Below the pieces are notes generated by a model, which was not told where the DNA came from, ran no database searches, and worked only from the letters and a program-made list of their open reading frames with translations. A program made the translations under genes and the position numbers. A stretch of 64,000 nucleotides of DNA from DYCT01 sp051875715 (GTDB taxonomy: Bacteria > Bacteroidota > Bacteroidia > Bacteroidales > Bacteroidaceae): the NCBI GenBank assembly GCA_051875715.1, contig JBJEHD010000009.1, positions 15,507 to 79,506 on the forward strand, read 5' to 3'. The number at the start of each line of letters is the position of its first letter. Positions within the stretch are counted from its first letter, which is position 1. Shown here piece by piece: positions 42,908 through 51,870 of this stretch.

Positions 42908-45601
42908 TCAATACCACTTCACGTTGCTGTTGTTGGAGTTGTTCCGCTTGTCCCACTTCAATGCATCGGCCAGCATGCTCGAGTTAGCCCGGATGCTGAA
43001 GTTGTAGGACTTCCACATACCCACCGGCGATATGCTGCACGACATGGTGAAACAATGGAGGTCGCGCGTGATGGTCATGGTCGTCTGAGCAATCTTGTGC
43101 GCATCGAAGTCGTACGACGTCGAGAAGGTCATGTTCCACCGGTTGGCAATCTTCAGGTTTCCCGAACCGCTGAGCGTATGGACGATGCGATACGGATAGC
43201 GCATGTTGTGCACGTGGATGGGCTTGGCCGTGTTCTCGCGGATGTTGAACGAATAGGACAGACTGAACGACCACGGCATCTTGAACGGCATGTAGCCGTC
43301 GTCATCCACCGAAGCCTTCTTGGAGGCCTTCTTCTGCGTGCGGGCTTTCTCGTCCGTACGGTCCTGCTCGCCGTCGTCCGCAGCCTTGGCGTCGTCCTTC
43401 GGGCCAAACCACTTCTTCCACGTCTCGTTGTTAAAGGTATAGGAGAAAGAGGTGCCCATGCCCTGGAAACGTCCGAACCGGCCGTACGACCATTCCGTAC
43501 GATCGCCTACGACGACATTCCCCTGCTCATTGAACTGATAGGCATAGGTGGCGAACGATGTGCTCAGGTTCAGCGTATAGTTCTTGGTCAGTTTCATACG
43601 CAGGCTCATCGAGAGGTCGCTCCACGGCCGGGTCTTGGCGGCGAAGTTGTAGGACATGCTGGCCGAGATGTCGTCAATCAGGCTAATCTTCCGGATGCCG
43701 GTCGAGTCCTTGTCGGACTTCACCTTCATCTCGATGTTGTCCGACAAACTGAACGAAACGCTTCCCTGCTTCCCCTTCCCGGGGTAACTAAAGATGGCCC
43801 CCTCATACGGAGAGTACTCCCGCGTACGGACTTCGCCCTCGGAGTCGGTATAGGTCACGGTCTTGTAGTAGCCGTAGCGGCTCGAACCGAAGTCGGGCGC
43901 ACCGCTGAGGCTGACCGAGGGAGTGAGGACGTGGCGTATCATCTGCATCTTCTCGCCAAAGAGTTTCTTCCACGGCTTGCAGAAGATGTACAGTTTCGTG
44001 TTCATGCTGATGCTGGCCGAGTAGTCGTAGACGCGATAAAAGCCATACGTCGTATCGACCGCCACCACATCGTTGCGCACAGGGTCGTAGTCCTTCTTCA
44101 CCCGGCTGGTGTACCAGCGAGAGTTGTAATTGAAACTCGGGACCACGTTGATGTACTTGAACAACTGGAACGTGGCGCTGACGGGCACGTTGTGCTTCAT
44201 GCCGTTGTTCCAATCCTTGATGAGATTGGACTTGAACAGGAGATTGTCCTTGGTGTGGATGCGGTTGTCCAACTGGCCGGTATAACCGATGGAGATTTTC
44301 TCGTACCAACGCTCTGCACCCGCCCGCTTCTTGCGGCGGAAAGGGAACTTCTTGCTCATGGAGATGTTCAAACTGGGCAGAGTGACGGCTATGGAGGAGT
44401 CGCGCATGGTCTGGGCGATGTTGAACGTTCCGCTGAGCGTCACCCCGGCCTCGGCAAACGTGCGCGAGTAGCTGACGCTGGAGGTCTTGGTGTTCTGCGC
44501 ATACAGGTTCGGGTTATAGTAACTGTCGAGGTTGGAGCGTTCGTAACTGCTCGTGGCGAAGTTGACGCTGGCCGAGAAGGTGCTGTTCGGGTTGGCCTTG
44601 GCGTCCTGCCGGTGCGTCCAGGCAATCTTGAAGTCTTTCGACACCGAATAGTCGGGCATGTTCTTTTCTCCGGTCTTGGTCACCAGGTAACTGACGTTGA
44701 TGTTGCCGGAGAACTTATACCTTTTATTATAGTTGCTCTGTGCACTCAATCCCCACGAGCCCTTCGTGAAGATCTCGCCCCGCAAGGCCAGGTCCATCTT
44801 GTCGCTGATGGCAAAGTAATATCCTCCGTCGCGCAGATAGAAGCCCCGGTTCATCTCGTCGCCATACGTCGGCATGATGAAGCCGGACGAGTATTTGCTG
44901 CTGAACGGGAAAAAGCCGAACGGGATGGCCAGCGGCAGGGCCACGTCCTCCACCACCAGGTAGGCCGGTCCGAAGACCACATTCTTCTTCGGCCTCACCT
45001 TGGCTTTCGTCAGTGCCAGGTAGAAGTGAGGATGGTCGTGATTGTCGCACGTGGTGTACTTGCCGTTCTGCAGGTAGAGGTTGTCCTCGGCGTCCTTCTT
45101 GGCATCGTTGCTGGTGACGTACCCCTCGCCCTGTTGCGTCACGACGTTGTTGATAAAACCCTTTTTGGTCTTAAAGTTGTATCGCATGATTTCCGATTCG
45201 TACGGCGTTTCGCCGTCCTTGAACACCGGCTTCCCTTGCATGACACCCAGCGTGTCCGCCACACCCGTGGCATAGACTGTGCTGCTGTCCATGTTCATCG
45301 TGATGACATCGGCCGTCAGTTCTATCTTCTCGTAGTTCACCTTGCCTTGCCCGTACAGATGGGCATAGCCGCCCTGCGTGAACACGATCGAATCGTTCGC
45401 TTCGTAGATGACCGGCGCGTCAAGCGGCTGTTTCTTCTTCGGTGCAACAGCCACAGAATCATGCACAAGCGAATCTACAGCCACACTGTCGGCAGGAGCC
45501 ATGGGCACACGCCCCCTCCGCTGAGCCAACGCCCAGCCCGGAAGCAGGAGAAAGAAACCCATCAGCAGGAGCGATATCGTAATTCTGGTCTTCAAGTGCA
45601 T
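42908..45601 (-). CDS. lptD: LptD-like LPS assembly outer-membrane protein
   Basis: An 897-residue outer-membrane protein of the Bacteroidota LptD/OstA group, the barrel that inserts lipopolysaccharide in the outer leaflet. After a signal peptide (GWALAQ) there is an OstA-type beta-jellyroll (about 60-190: IVFTQGGYAHLYGQGKVNYEKIEL, TPYESEIMRYNFKTKKG) and then a long beta-barrel with LPLAIPFGFFPFSSKYSSGFIMP near 225. Start 45601 places the signal peptide first and lies downstream of a -7 box. The separate OstA-like gene at 57376 probably serves the same pathway as the periplasmic bridge. Confidence 0.88.
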   Translation of the reverse strand: MHLKTRITISLLLMGFFLLLPGWALAQRRGRVPMAPADSVAVDSLVHDSVAVAPKKKQPLDAPVIYEANDSIVFTQGGYAHLYGQGKVNYEKIELTADVITMNMDSSTVYATGVADTLGVMQGKPVFKDGETPYESEIMRYNFKTKKGFINNVVTQQGEGYVTSNDAKKDAEDNLYLQNGKYTTCDNHDHPHFYLALTKAKVRPKKNVVFGPAYLVVEDVALPLAIPFGFFPFSSKYSSGFIMPTYGDEMNRGFYLRDGGYYFAISDKMDLALRGEIFTKGSWGLSAQSNYNKRYKFSGNINVSYLVTKTGEKNMPDYSVSKDFKIAWTHRQDAKANPNSTFSASVNFATSSYERSNLDSYYNPNLYAQNTKTSSVSYSRTFAEAGVTLSGTFNIAQTMRDSSIAVTLPSLNISMSKKFPFRRKKRAGAERWYEKISIGYTGQLDNRIHTKDNLLFKSNLIKDWNNGMKHNVPVSATFQLFKYINVVPSFNYNSRWYTSRVKKDYDPVRNDVVAVDTTYGFYRVYDYSASISMNTKLYIFCKPWKKLFGEKMQMIRHVLTPSVSLSGAPDFGSSRYGYYKTVTYTDSEGEVRTREYSPYEGAIFSYPGKGKQGSVSFSLSDNIEMKVKSDKDSTGIRKISLIDDISASMSYNFAAKTRPWSDLSMSLRMKLTKNYTLNLSTSFATYAYQFNEQGNVVVGDRTEWSYGRFGRFQGMGTSFSYTFNNETWKKWFGPKDDAKAADDGEQDRTDEKARTQKKASKKASVDDDGYMPFKMPWSFSLSYSFNIRENTAKPIHVHNMRYPYRIVHTLSGSGNLKIANRWNMTFSTSYDFDAHKIAQTTMTITRDLHCFTMSCSISPVGMWKSYNFSIRANSSMLADALKWDKRNNSNNSNVKWY

Positions 45602-45629
45602 TCTAACTACAAAGCATTTGCTTGGTCGG

Positions 45630-45637
45630 CAAAAGTA
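45630..45637 (-). promoter_or_regulatory. -7 element of lptD
   Basis: On the minus strand TACTTTTG, exact TAnnTTTG, 28 bp upstream of the chosen start, which argues against the earlier in-frame Met at 45640. Confidence 0.5.
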
Positions 45638-45792
45638 CACATTCTACAGCAAATAGAGGGCCTCATCCGCCATTTTTCTTCGTTGCACGTCGCAGCGTCC
45701 CCATTTACCCGCCGCCGGCCATGAGGAACCACAAATTGCGGGTACGCCGCAGGAAAAACAGCACGACAGGGCGCAGTCTTCGATTTTTTGCA

Positions 45793-45854
45793 TACATTTG
45801 CAGAGTCCGGCAGCCAGTCGGAACAATTGCAGGAACACGTATTCATTCCTGCAA
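45793..45854 (+). other. Promoter-like box plus hairpin in a gene-free interval
   Basis: The 654 bp between lptD and the BspA-like gene hold no convincing gene. TACATTTG (45793-45800) is followed by a perfect hairpin, TTGCAGGAA (45827-45835) with TTCCTGCAA (45846-45854) and a 10-nt loop. This could be the start of a small RNA or a long leader, but no T run follows. Confidence 0.25.
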
Positions 45855-46191
45855 CCCTTACAGGGGACATGGACAGAATACGAGGTCGTACAAAAAAGTG
45901 GACATACGAAACAGACAGCAACAAGAAGAAACAGAAACGCTACGGAATGCCCAAGCCACAGGCCGGCCTTCCACACGAGAAAACCAACCGAGGCTCAGCC
46001 TCAACAATCATCAACTCGGCGTTTCCGTTCTGACAACTTGATCAAGAACATGGAATAAAATATGGAGCGTTTAGCTCTTGTTCTCTTCTACAAGAATACC
46101 GCCAATATTCAACGCATGAGGACAAGCAGGCTGAAGGTTCATGCTCATCGGGCGTGGACCATTCTGTGCTTGTTATGCGTGCAGGTCACTT

Positions 46192-46246
46192 GGCGGTAAC
46201 CTTTGTAGAAGGCAAGCAAAAGAATGGTTACACGCCTTTTTTATTT
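46192..46246 (+). other. T-tailed hairpin just upstream of the BspA-like gene
   Basis: GGCGGTAACC (46192-46201) pairs with GGTTACACGCC (46226-46236) with one bulge, followed by TTTTTTATTT. It ends 10 bp before the start codon, which is odd for a plain terminator and is compatible with attenuation of the surface-protein gene. Confidence 0.45.
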
Positions 46247-46255
46247 ACTATCATC

Positions 46256-47442
46256 ATGAAAAAAATTTTATTACTCCTCACCTTCCTCTTGAACGTCACC
46301 CTGTCCTGGGGATCCGTCGAAGTGGATGGAATCTATTACGACCTAAATGAGACAGACAAGACCGCCAGTGTGACATTTGTTCCTGATGAAATTGAAGGTG
46401 AATATGAATTTGTTGGCGACATTGTAATTCCCAGTTCCATCGTTGTAGGCGGAACAACCTATGTCGTCACGAGTCTAGGATATGACTGTTTCGCTGAGTG
46501 CACAAGCCTGACATCCATCACCATTCCCAACTCAGTTACAAACCTAGGAAAAGAATGTTTCTACGGTTGCACCGGCCTGACATCTATCACCATTCCCAGT
46601 TCCGTCACAAGTATGGGATTGCAGTGCTTCAGTTACTGCACCGGCCTAACATCCATCACGATTCCCAACTCTGTCACAAACATAGGAGAGGATTGTTTCT
46701 ATGGCTGCACCGGCCTGACATCCATCAACATTCCCAACTCTGTCACAAACATAGAAGAGGATTGTTTCTATGGCTGCACCGGCCTGACATCCATCAACAT
46801 TCCCAACTCAGTTACGAGTCTGGGGGATTACTGCTTCGCGGATTGCACCGGCCTGACATCCATCAACATTCCCAACTCAGTTACGAGTCTGGGGAATTNN
46901 NNNNNNNNNNNNNNNNNNNNNNNNNNNNNNNNNNNNNNNNNNNNNNNNNNNNNNNNNNNNNNNNNNNNNNNNNNNNNNNNNNNNNNNNNNNNNNNNNNTG
47001 CACCGGCCTGACATCCATCAACATTCCCAACTCAGTTACGAGTCTGGGGAATTACTGCTTCGCGGATTGCACCGGCCTGACATCCATCAACATTCCCAAC
47101 TCTGTCACAAACATAGGAGAAGGATGTTTCTCCGGTTGCACCGGCCTGACATCCATCACGATTCCCAACTCCGTTACGAGTATAGGCTATCGTTGCTTCT
47201 ATAGCGGCACATACCCCATCTACTGCTGTCAGAATCTCTATGATCAACTGAAGGGCGAATACGGAGACCGTGTCATTCTCTATGACCCCACCAGCATCGA
47301 CGAAACCGTTGGTACGGGTGTCGGCCCAAAACCCATCGTCGGCTATTACGACCTGAGCGGACGGCCTTGGCATGGTAGCCTGCAGGGCCTCGTCGTGGTG
47401 CGCTACGCCGACGGCACCGCCCGCACCCTCTATCTGAAGTAG
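46256..47442 (+). CDS. BspA-type leucine-rich-repeat surface protein (interrupted by assembly gap)
   Basis: Signal peptide (KKILLLLTFLLNVTLSWGS), then a short N-terminal region and tandem 23-residue LRR_5 (Treponema/BspA type) repeats built on CTGLTSINIPNSVTSLG. The repeats are nearly identical at the DNA level (69-bp period), and the assembler left 100 N inside them. The frame before the gap and the frame after it differ by one with 100 N, but the gap length is arbitrary, so the gene is probably intact. The C-terminus (VGYYDLSGRPWHGSLQGLVV, then ADGTARTLYLK) matches the sorting-type tails of secreted Bacteroidales proteins. Base composition looks lower in GC than the flanks, suggesting acquisition. 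BspA-like proteins bind host matrix proteins or other bacteria. Confidence 0.85.
46899..46998. other. Assembly gap of 100 N
   Basis: Exactly 100 N, a conventional placeholder for a gap of unknown size, lying within near-identical 69-bp LRR repeats. The true number of repeats is unknown. Confidence 0.98.
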
Positions 47443-47465
47443 GCTACATCCCGGCCAGTTACAAC

Positions 47466-47511
47466 AAGGGCTATCCCCGCCTCGGTATCACCGGGCAGGG
47501 ATAGCCCTTTC
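47466..47511 (+). terminator. Terminator after the BspA-like gene
   Basis: AAGGGCTATCCC (47466-47477) pairs perfectly with GGGATAGCCCTT (47498-47509), 23 bp past the stop and followed by TCG. The stem can also serve the convergent HD-domain gene. Confidence 0.75.
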
Positions 47512-47580
47512 GTATTGGATATGTGGTCCTGCAAAGGTGTCCTGTGCAGGGGCGCAATGACTTGCCGGATGCTTGTCGAC

Positions 47581-48117
47581 TCACAGGAAGCGTTCGCACC
47601 ACCCCCGAAAACGCGCCACGCCTTCCTCGCCGAACTTAGACAGACTCTTCAAGGCGGCATCGACCGACTTTTCCCGCTCCAGATGCGTCTTGGAATAGAA
47701 CTTGTCGGCAAAGCAGATGACTTGTTCCTCCAGACTGACCGGGCGCATGTCGCGATGGGGGACCGGCAATGAGCCCGCCTCTATCTGTTCCAGCGAAAGG
47801 CCCGCCCCGGTGTGGCGTTCGCACACAAGCGCATGACGAGGATAGCCCTCGGCCCGCAGCAGGTCCGCCCCCAGATAGCCATGACAGATATAGGGTTTGT
47901 CGCCCAGGCAGTGGATGCCTGGCGCATCGGTCAGAAATATGCCTACATCGTGCAGCAACGAGGCCTCTTCCAGAAATGTTTCGTCCAAACCCAACTCGGG
48001 GTGGACACGGGCTATCTGCAGGGCCTTGTCGGCCACCGAACGGCTGTGTTGCAGCAGAATACGTTTCAGTTCGTTCGCATCAGGATAGTATTTGTCAATC
48101 AAAGCAAGTGCATCCAT
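47581..48117 (-). CDS. HD-domain phosphohydrolase
   Basis: A 178-residue HD-superfamily protein. The metal ligands are visible as His in LLQHSRSVADKAL near residue 24, the HD pair in ASLLHDVGIF near 57, and later His in CHGYLGADLLR, then HALVCERHTGAG and CFADKFYSKT. Such proteins hydrolyse nucleotides or phosphomonoesters; the substrate here is unknown. The ATG at 48117 is chosen because an exact -7 box (48160-48167) lies between it and an earlier in-frame Met at 48189. It diverges from namZ and converges on the BspA-like gene. Confidence 0.87.
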   Translation of the reverse strand: MDALALIDKYYPDANELKRILLQHSRSVADKALQIARVHPELGLDETFLEEASLLHDVGIFLTDAPGIHCLGDKPYICHGYLGADLLRAEGYPRHALVCERHTGAGLSLEQIEAGSLPVPHRDMRPVSLEEQVICFADKFYSKTHLEREKSVDAALKSLSKFGEEGVARFRGWCERFL

Positions 48118-48159
48118 TTTGTCTACATTAAAGGGGAAAGGAATCGGTTTATCGGAGCA

Positions 48160-48167
48160 CAAAGGTA
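48160..48167 (-). promoter_or_regulatory. -7 element of the HD-domain gene
   Basis: On the minus strand TACCTTTG, exact TAnnTTTG, 42 bp before the ATG at 48117. Confidence 0.5.
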
Positions 48168-48208
48168 AAACATCTTCGCCAATATTCATGCGAAACGGAA
48201 ACTTTGCT

Positions 48209-48216
48209 TACATTTG
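48209..48216 (+). promoter_or_regulatory. -7 element of namZ
   Basis: TACATTTG, exact TAnnTTTG. The expected start of transcription (about 48222) is only a few bases before the first ATG (48226), so either the message is nearly leaderless or translation begins at the ATG at 48238. Confidence 0.4.
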
Positions 48217-48225
48217 CCCCAAACA

Positions 48226-49422
48226 ATGCGCCACCGTATGATACGTTTGATTTGTTTCCTCATGGCCCTACTGGGATTCTTCCCATCGGTTTTGTCGGCC
48301 GACGGCCCGGCCCCGATACGGCCCGGAGCCGAGCGGACGGAGGCTTATCTGCCTTTGCTGAACGGGAAAAGAGTGGCCCTGGTGGTAAACCAGACCTCAC
48401 GCATCGGGCAGACTCACCTGCTCGACACCTTGTTGCGGCGAGAGGTACGCATCCAGAAGGTGTTTGCGCCTGAACATGGATTCCGGGGAGATGCCGACGC
48501 CGGCGAACAGGTCAGAGACGGCAAAGATGCTGCCACCGGCATCCCGCTCGTCTCCCTCTATGGGAAGAACAAAAAGCCGACGGCTGCACAACTGGCCGAC
48601 GTGGACGTGGTCGTCTTCGACATCCAAGACGTTGGCGCCCGCTTCTACACCTACATCAGCACCTTGCACTACGTGATGGAGGCTTGCGCCGCACATGGGA
48701 AGGAGTTCATCGTCCTGGACAGGCCCAACCCGTGCGATTACGTGGACGGCCCCATCCGCCAGAAAGGGTTCCAAAGCTTTGTAGGCCTCGACCCCATCCC
48801 GCTGCTGCACGGATGCACCGTGGGCGAACTGGCCCGAATGATGGAAGGGGAGAAATGGTTGGGAAACGCATCGCCATGCCGCCTGACCGTCGTCGCCGTA
48901 GAAGGATGGAGGCACGGAGAACCTTATTCACTGCCGGTTAAACCCTCCCCCAACCTGCCCAACGACCTGTCGGTGGCCTACTACCCGTCGTTGTGTCTGT
49001 TCGAAGCCACCCGCATCAGCGTGGGACGCGGAACGACCTTCCCGTTCCAAACGATAGGCGCACCCGACACACGCTATGGGACTTTTGCCTTCACTCCCAC
49101 CCCGTTGCCCGGTTTCGACAAACACCCGCTCCATCAGGGGAAGACGTGCTACGGCATCGACCTGCGCCGCCAAACGCCCCCAAGCGGACTCTCCTTGCAA
49201 TACCTGCTTCAGTTTTACCGACTGTCGGGAGAAGGAGCGGCATTCTTCGCCAATCCACGATGGTTCGACCTGCTCATGGGAAACGACCAAGTGCGGCAGG
49301 ACATTCTCGACGGAAAAAGCGAGGAAGAGATACGGGCCCGCTGGAAAGCAGACCTGGAGGCCTACAAAAGAATCCGGGAGAAATATCTGCTTTACCGCGA
49401 ACGGCCGGCGATCCGCAACTGA
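48226..49422 (+). CDS. namZ: Exo-beta-N-acetylmuramidase NamZ (DUF1343, GH171 type)
   Basis: A 398-residue secreted protein of the DUF1343 family, whose studied members remove N-acetylmuramic acid from the non-reducing end of peptidoglycan fragments. The signal peptide is MIRLICFLMALLGFFPSVLS. Family motifs include GKRVALVVNQTSRIGQTHLLD, FAPEHGFRGDADAGEQV, PLVSLYGKNKKPT, VFDIQDVGARFYTYISTL and LDRPNPCDY. It suggests periplasmic cell-wall recycling. The start is uncertain between 48226 and 48238. The last 31 bp overlap the 3' end of the convergent glycosyltransferase gene. Confidence 0.93.
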   Translation: MRHRMIRLICFLMALLGFFPSVLSADGPAPIRPGAERTEAYLPLLNGKRVALVVNQTSRIGQTHLLDTLLRREVRIQKVFAPEHGFRGDADAGEQVRDGKDAATGIPLVSLYGKNKKPTAAQLADVDVVVFDIQDVGARFYTYISTLHYVMEACAAHGKEFIVLDRPNPCDYVDGPIRQKGFQSFVGLDPIPLLHGCTVGELARMMEGEKWLGNASPCRLTVVAVEGWRHGEPYSLPVKPSPNLPNDLSVAYYPSLCLFEATRISVGRGTTFPFQTIGAPDTRYGTFAFTPTPLPGFDKHPLHQGKTCYGIDLRRQTPPSGLSLQYLLQFYRLSGEGAAFFANPRWFDLLMGNDQVRQDILDGKSEEEIRARWKADLEAYKRIREKYLLYRERPAIRN

Positions 49423-50438
49423 CTGAAACGCCTTACACCCCGAACGTAATAACGCCAAAGGATGCCATAAGGCACGCGCACATCCCGGTCGTTTCGCTCA
49501 CGTTGGGCCGTTTCACGCTCCCAAATCAGTTCGTCGCGCATCCGGCGGTAGGCTTTCCGAGCCCGCACCACTTCGCGTGCATTGGCCCATTGCCCCGTCA
49601 GGACAAACTGGAGGGCGGCCAGATAGTCGAGCAGGCAACGTACACGCATGACGGATTTCAACTCCGCATCGGGCAGATTCTTATAGAGCATCAACAGATT
49701 GTTTCGGAAGTTCAGGAAGGTCTTACGCGGGTTTTCCTTCTTCAGCGTGGCTCCCCCCACATGGTAGACCACGCTCTGCGGAATGCAGACCAACCGACGG
49801 CCGCGTGTATGCAAGCGCCAGCAGAGGTCTATCTCCTCCATATGGGCAAAGAAGCGTCCGTCCAAGCCCCCGGTCTCCCAGTAATCGTCTGAACGGATGC
49901 ATAAGGCCGCACCAGTAGCCCAAAACACCGGGACGATGTCGTCATATTGCCCCCTGTCCGTTTCGACCGTTCCGAAGATTCGGCCCCGGCAGAAGGGATA
50001 GCCATACTGGTCCAAGAACCCCCCACAGGCCCCGGCATACTCAAACTGCTCCGGATTCCGCCAACTTCGAATCTTCGGCTGACAGGCCGCCACCTCCGGA
50101 TGGGCATCCATGTAATCCAGCAACGGCTCCAGCCAATGGTCCGTCACCTGCACATCGGAATTGAGCAATATATAATAGGAAGCGTCGACGGCGGCAAGCG
50201 CCTTGTTGTATCCTTCGGCAAAGCCATAATTGGCATCCAGCGTAAGCACCTTCACTGTTGGGAATTCGTGGGCGAGCATCGACACGGAGTCGTCCGTCGA
50301 CGCATTGTCGGCCACCCATATCTCCACGCCGGGCGCGGTGGCATGGCGTATCACCGAAGGGAGGAAACGGCGCAGCATCTCGCTTCCGTTCCAGTTGAGA
50401 ATCACTATGCCGACTTTCGTTTTTGTTTGGGGTTCCAT
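49392..50438 (-). CDS. Family 2 glycosyltransferase
   Basis: A 348-residue GT-A glycosyltransferase. The N-terminal nucleotide-sugar fold shows VGIVILNWNG, IWVADNASTDDSV and LDANYGFAEGYNKAL; the DxD-equivalent is in ILLNSDVQV near residue 95; CRSDDYWETGGLDGRFFAHMEEIDLCWR near 200 is the acceptor-side motif of the rhamnosyltransferase-like (WbbL/RfbF) branch. It is probably membrane-peripheral and adds a sugar to a surface polysaccharide or lipid-linked glycan; acceptor unknown. It follows mtaB by 17 bp on the same strand. The 3' end overlaps namZ by 31 bp. Confidence 0.9.
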   Translation of the reverse strand: MEPQTKTKVGIVILNWNGSEMLRRFLPSVIRHATAPGVEIWVADNASTDDSVSMLAHEFPTVKVLTLDANYGFAEGYNKALAAVDASYYILLNSDVQVTDHWLEPLLDYMDAHPEVAACQPKIRSWRNPEQFEYAGACGGFLDQYGYPFCRGRIFGTVETDRGQYDDIVPVFWATGAALCIRSDDYWETGGLDGRFFAHMEEIDLCWRLHTRGRRLVCIPQSVVYHVGGATLKKENPRKTFLNFRNNLLMLYKNLPDAELKSVMRVRCLLDYLAALQFVLTGQWANAREVVRARKAYRRMRDELIWERETAQRERNDRDVRVPYGILWRYYVRGVRRFSQLRIAGRSR

Positions 50439-50455
50439 GATGTGGCGGTTTGGTG

Positions 50456-51784
50456 CTACGTTGTTTGCTCCAGCAGGACGGACTTCATCGCCGTGGCATC
50501 GGCATTCATCTCTTCCAGGCGGACCCGTACCAACTGATTGTCGAGCGAGGAGTCGGCATCCACCTCTACGCGGATGTAGTTTTTCGTGAAGCCGTGCATG
50601 GGCATTCCGGCCTTCGACTTTTCAAGAAGCACTTCGAGCGTCTGGCCTTGATGGGCCCGGTAGAAGGTTTGCAACTTGACATCCGACAAGGCCAACAGCC
50701 GCTGGCTGCGTTTATGCTTCTCTTCGGCCGTCACCACCGGTTCAATTTTCAGGGCTTGCGTGCCCGGACGTTCGGAGTAGCTGAACACGTGCAGTTGCGT
50801 CACGTCCAGCGATTCGATGAAGCGATAGGCTTGTTCGAAATGCTCGGCCGTTTCGCCGCGCATGCCCACGATGACATCCACCCCGATGAAGGCATCGGGC
50901 ATCACCGACTTGATTTTCTGTATTTTCGATGCAAACAGGGCCGTATCGTAGCGACGGTGCATCAGGCGGAGCACCTCGTCGCATCCGGACTGCAAGGGGA
51001 TGTGGAAATGAGGCATGAAGCGACGCGAATGCGCTACGAAATCGATGATTTCGTCCGTCAGCAGGTTCGGTTCGATGGACGAGATGCGATACCGATGTAT
51101 TCCTTCGACCCGGTCCAGGGCCTGCACCAGGTCGAAGAAAGTTTCGCCGGTCGTTTTCCCGAAATCGCCCGTATTGACGCCGGTCAGCACGATTTCCTTT
51201 CCTCCTTCGGCTGCCGCCTGTTCTGCCTGCCGGACCAGATCGGCTATCGAGCCATTGCGGCTCCTCCCACGGGCAAAGGGAATGGTGCAATACGTGCAGA
51301 AATAGTCGCAACCGTCCTGCACCTTCAAGAAGAACCGGGTGCGGTCGCCGCGCGAGCAGGAGGGGACGAACGAACGGATGTCCTTTGTTGCGGATGCAAT
51401 GGCCTCTCCCTTGGAACGTTTCTCCAGGTTGCCCAGATAAGCCAGCAGGTCTTTCTTTTGTTCCGCTCCAAGCACCAGGTCGACACCTTCTATGTCGGCG
51501 ACCTGCCCCGGCTTCAGTTGTGCGTAGCACCCAGTCACCACGACGAATGCCCCCGGATGCTGCTTCACCAGCCGGTGTATGGCCTGGCGGCATTTCTTGT
51601 CGGCCACTTCCGTCACCGAGCAGGTGTTGACGATGCACACGTCGGCCTTCTCGCCCCGGCGCGCGGTGCGGAATCCGGCCTCCTGCAATGTGCGTCCGAT
51701 TGTAGAGGTTTCGGAGAAATTCAGTTTGCAGCCCAATGTGTAGTAGGCGGCTTTCTTATCCTGAAATACGGTGGTATCGATCAT
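50456..51784 (-). CDS. mtaB: tRNA (t6A37) C2-methylthiotransferase MtaB
   Basis: A 442-residue radical-SAM enzyme that adds a methylthio group to N6-threonylcarbamoyladenosine at position 37 of tRNA. The N-terminal cluster-binding Cys are in YTLGCKLNFSE, VNTCSVTEVADK and VVTGCYAQLKP; the radical-SAM triad is in CDYFCTYCTIPFARGRSR near residue 150; a TRAM-like domain ends the chain. The CKLN form of the first motif favours MtaB over MiaB. The start at 51784 lies downstream of an exact -7 box and matches the family N-terminus. The glycosyltransferase gene follows. Confidence 0.95.
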   Translation of the reverse strand: MIDTTVFQDKKAAYYTLGCKLNFSETSTIGRTLQEAGFRTARRGEKADVCIVNTCSVTEVADKKCRQAIHRLVKQHPGAFVVVTGCYAQLKPGQVADIEGVDLVLGAEQKKDLLAYLGNLEKRSKGEAIASATKDIRSFVPSCSRGDRTRFFLKVQDGCDYFCTYCTIPFARGRSRNGSIADLVRQAEQAAAEGGKEIVLTGVNTGDFGKTTGETFFDLVQALDRVEGIHRYRISSIEPNLLTDEIIDFVAHSRRFMPHFHIPLQSGCDEVLRLMHRRYDTALFASKIQKIKSVMPDAFIGVDVIVGMRGETAEHFEQAYRFIESLDVTQLHVFSYSERPGTQALKIEPVVTAEEKHKRSQRLLALSDVKLQTFYRAHQGQTLEVLLEKSKAGMPMHGFTKNYIRVEVDADSSLDNQLVRVRLEEMNADATAMKSVLLEQTT

Positions 51785-51803
51785 CTTTCTTCCTTTTAAG
51801 CGG

Positions 51804-51811
51804 CAAAGGTA
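51804..51811 (-). promoter_or_regulatory. -7 element of mtaB
   Basis: On the minus strand TACCTTTG, exact TAnnTTTG, 19 bp before the mtaB start. Confidence 0.5.
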
Positions 51812-51832
51812 GAACTTTTTGCAGAAAAACGC

Positions 51833-51840
51833 TAATTTTG
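51833..51840 (+). promoter_or_regulatory. -7 element of the DMP19 gene
   Basis: TAATTTTG, exact TAnnTTTG, 30 bp before the ATG at 51871 and facing the mtaB promoter 21 bp away. Confidence 0.5.
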
Positions 51841-51870
51841 CGTCACATACCATCTGAAGCCCAAAAGACT

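Noticed and set aside
46060..46110. A tRNA-like start (GGAGCGTTTAGCTC) in the interval before the BspA-like gene.
   Set aside because: No acceptor-stem partner, anticodon arm or T-loop follows.
46499..47200. Tandem 69-bp repeats as a non-coding repeat or CRISPR.
   Set aside because: They are in frame and encode 23-residue LRR_5 units of one surface protein.
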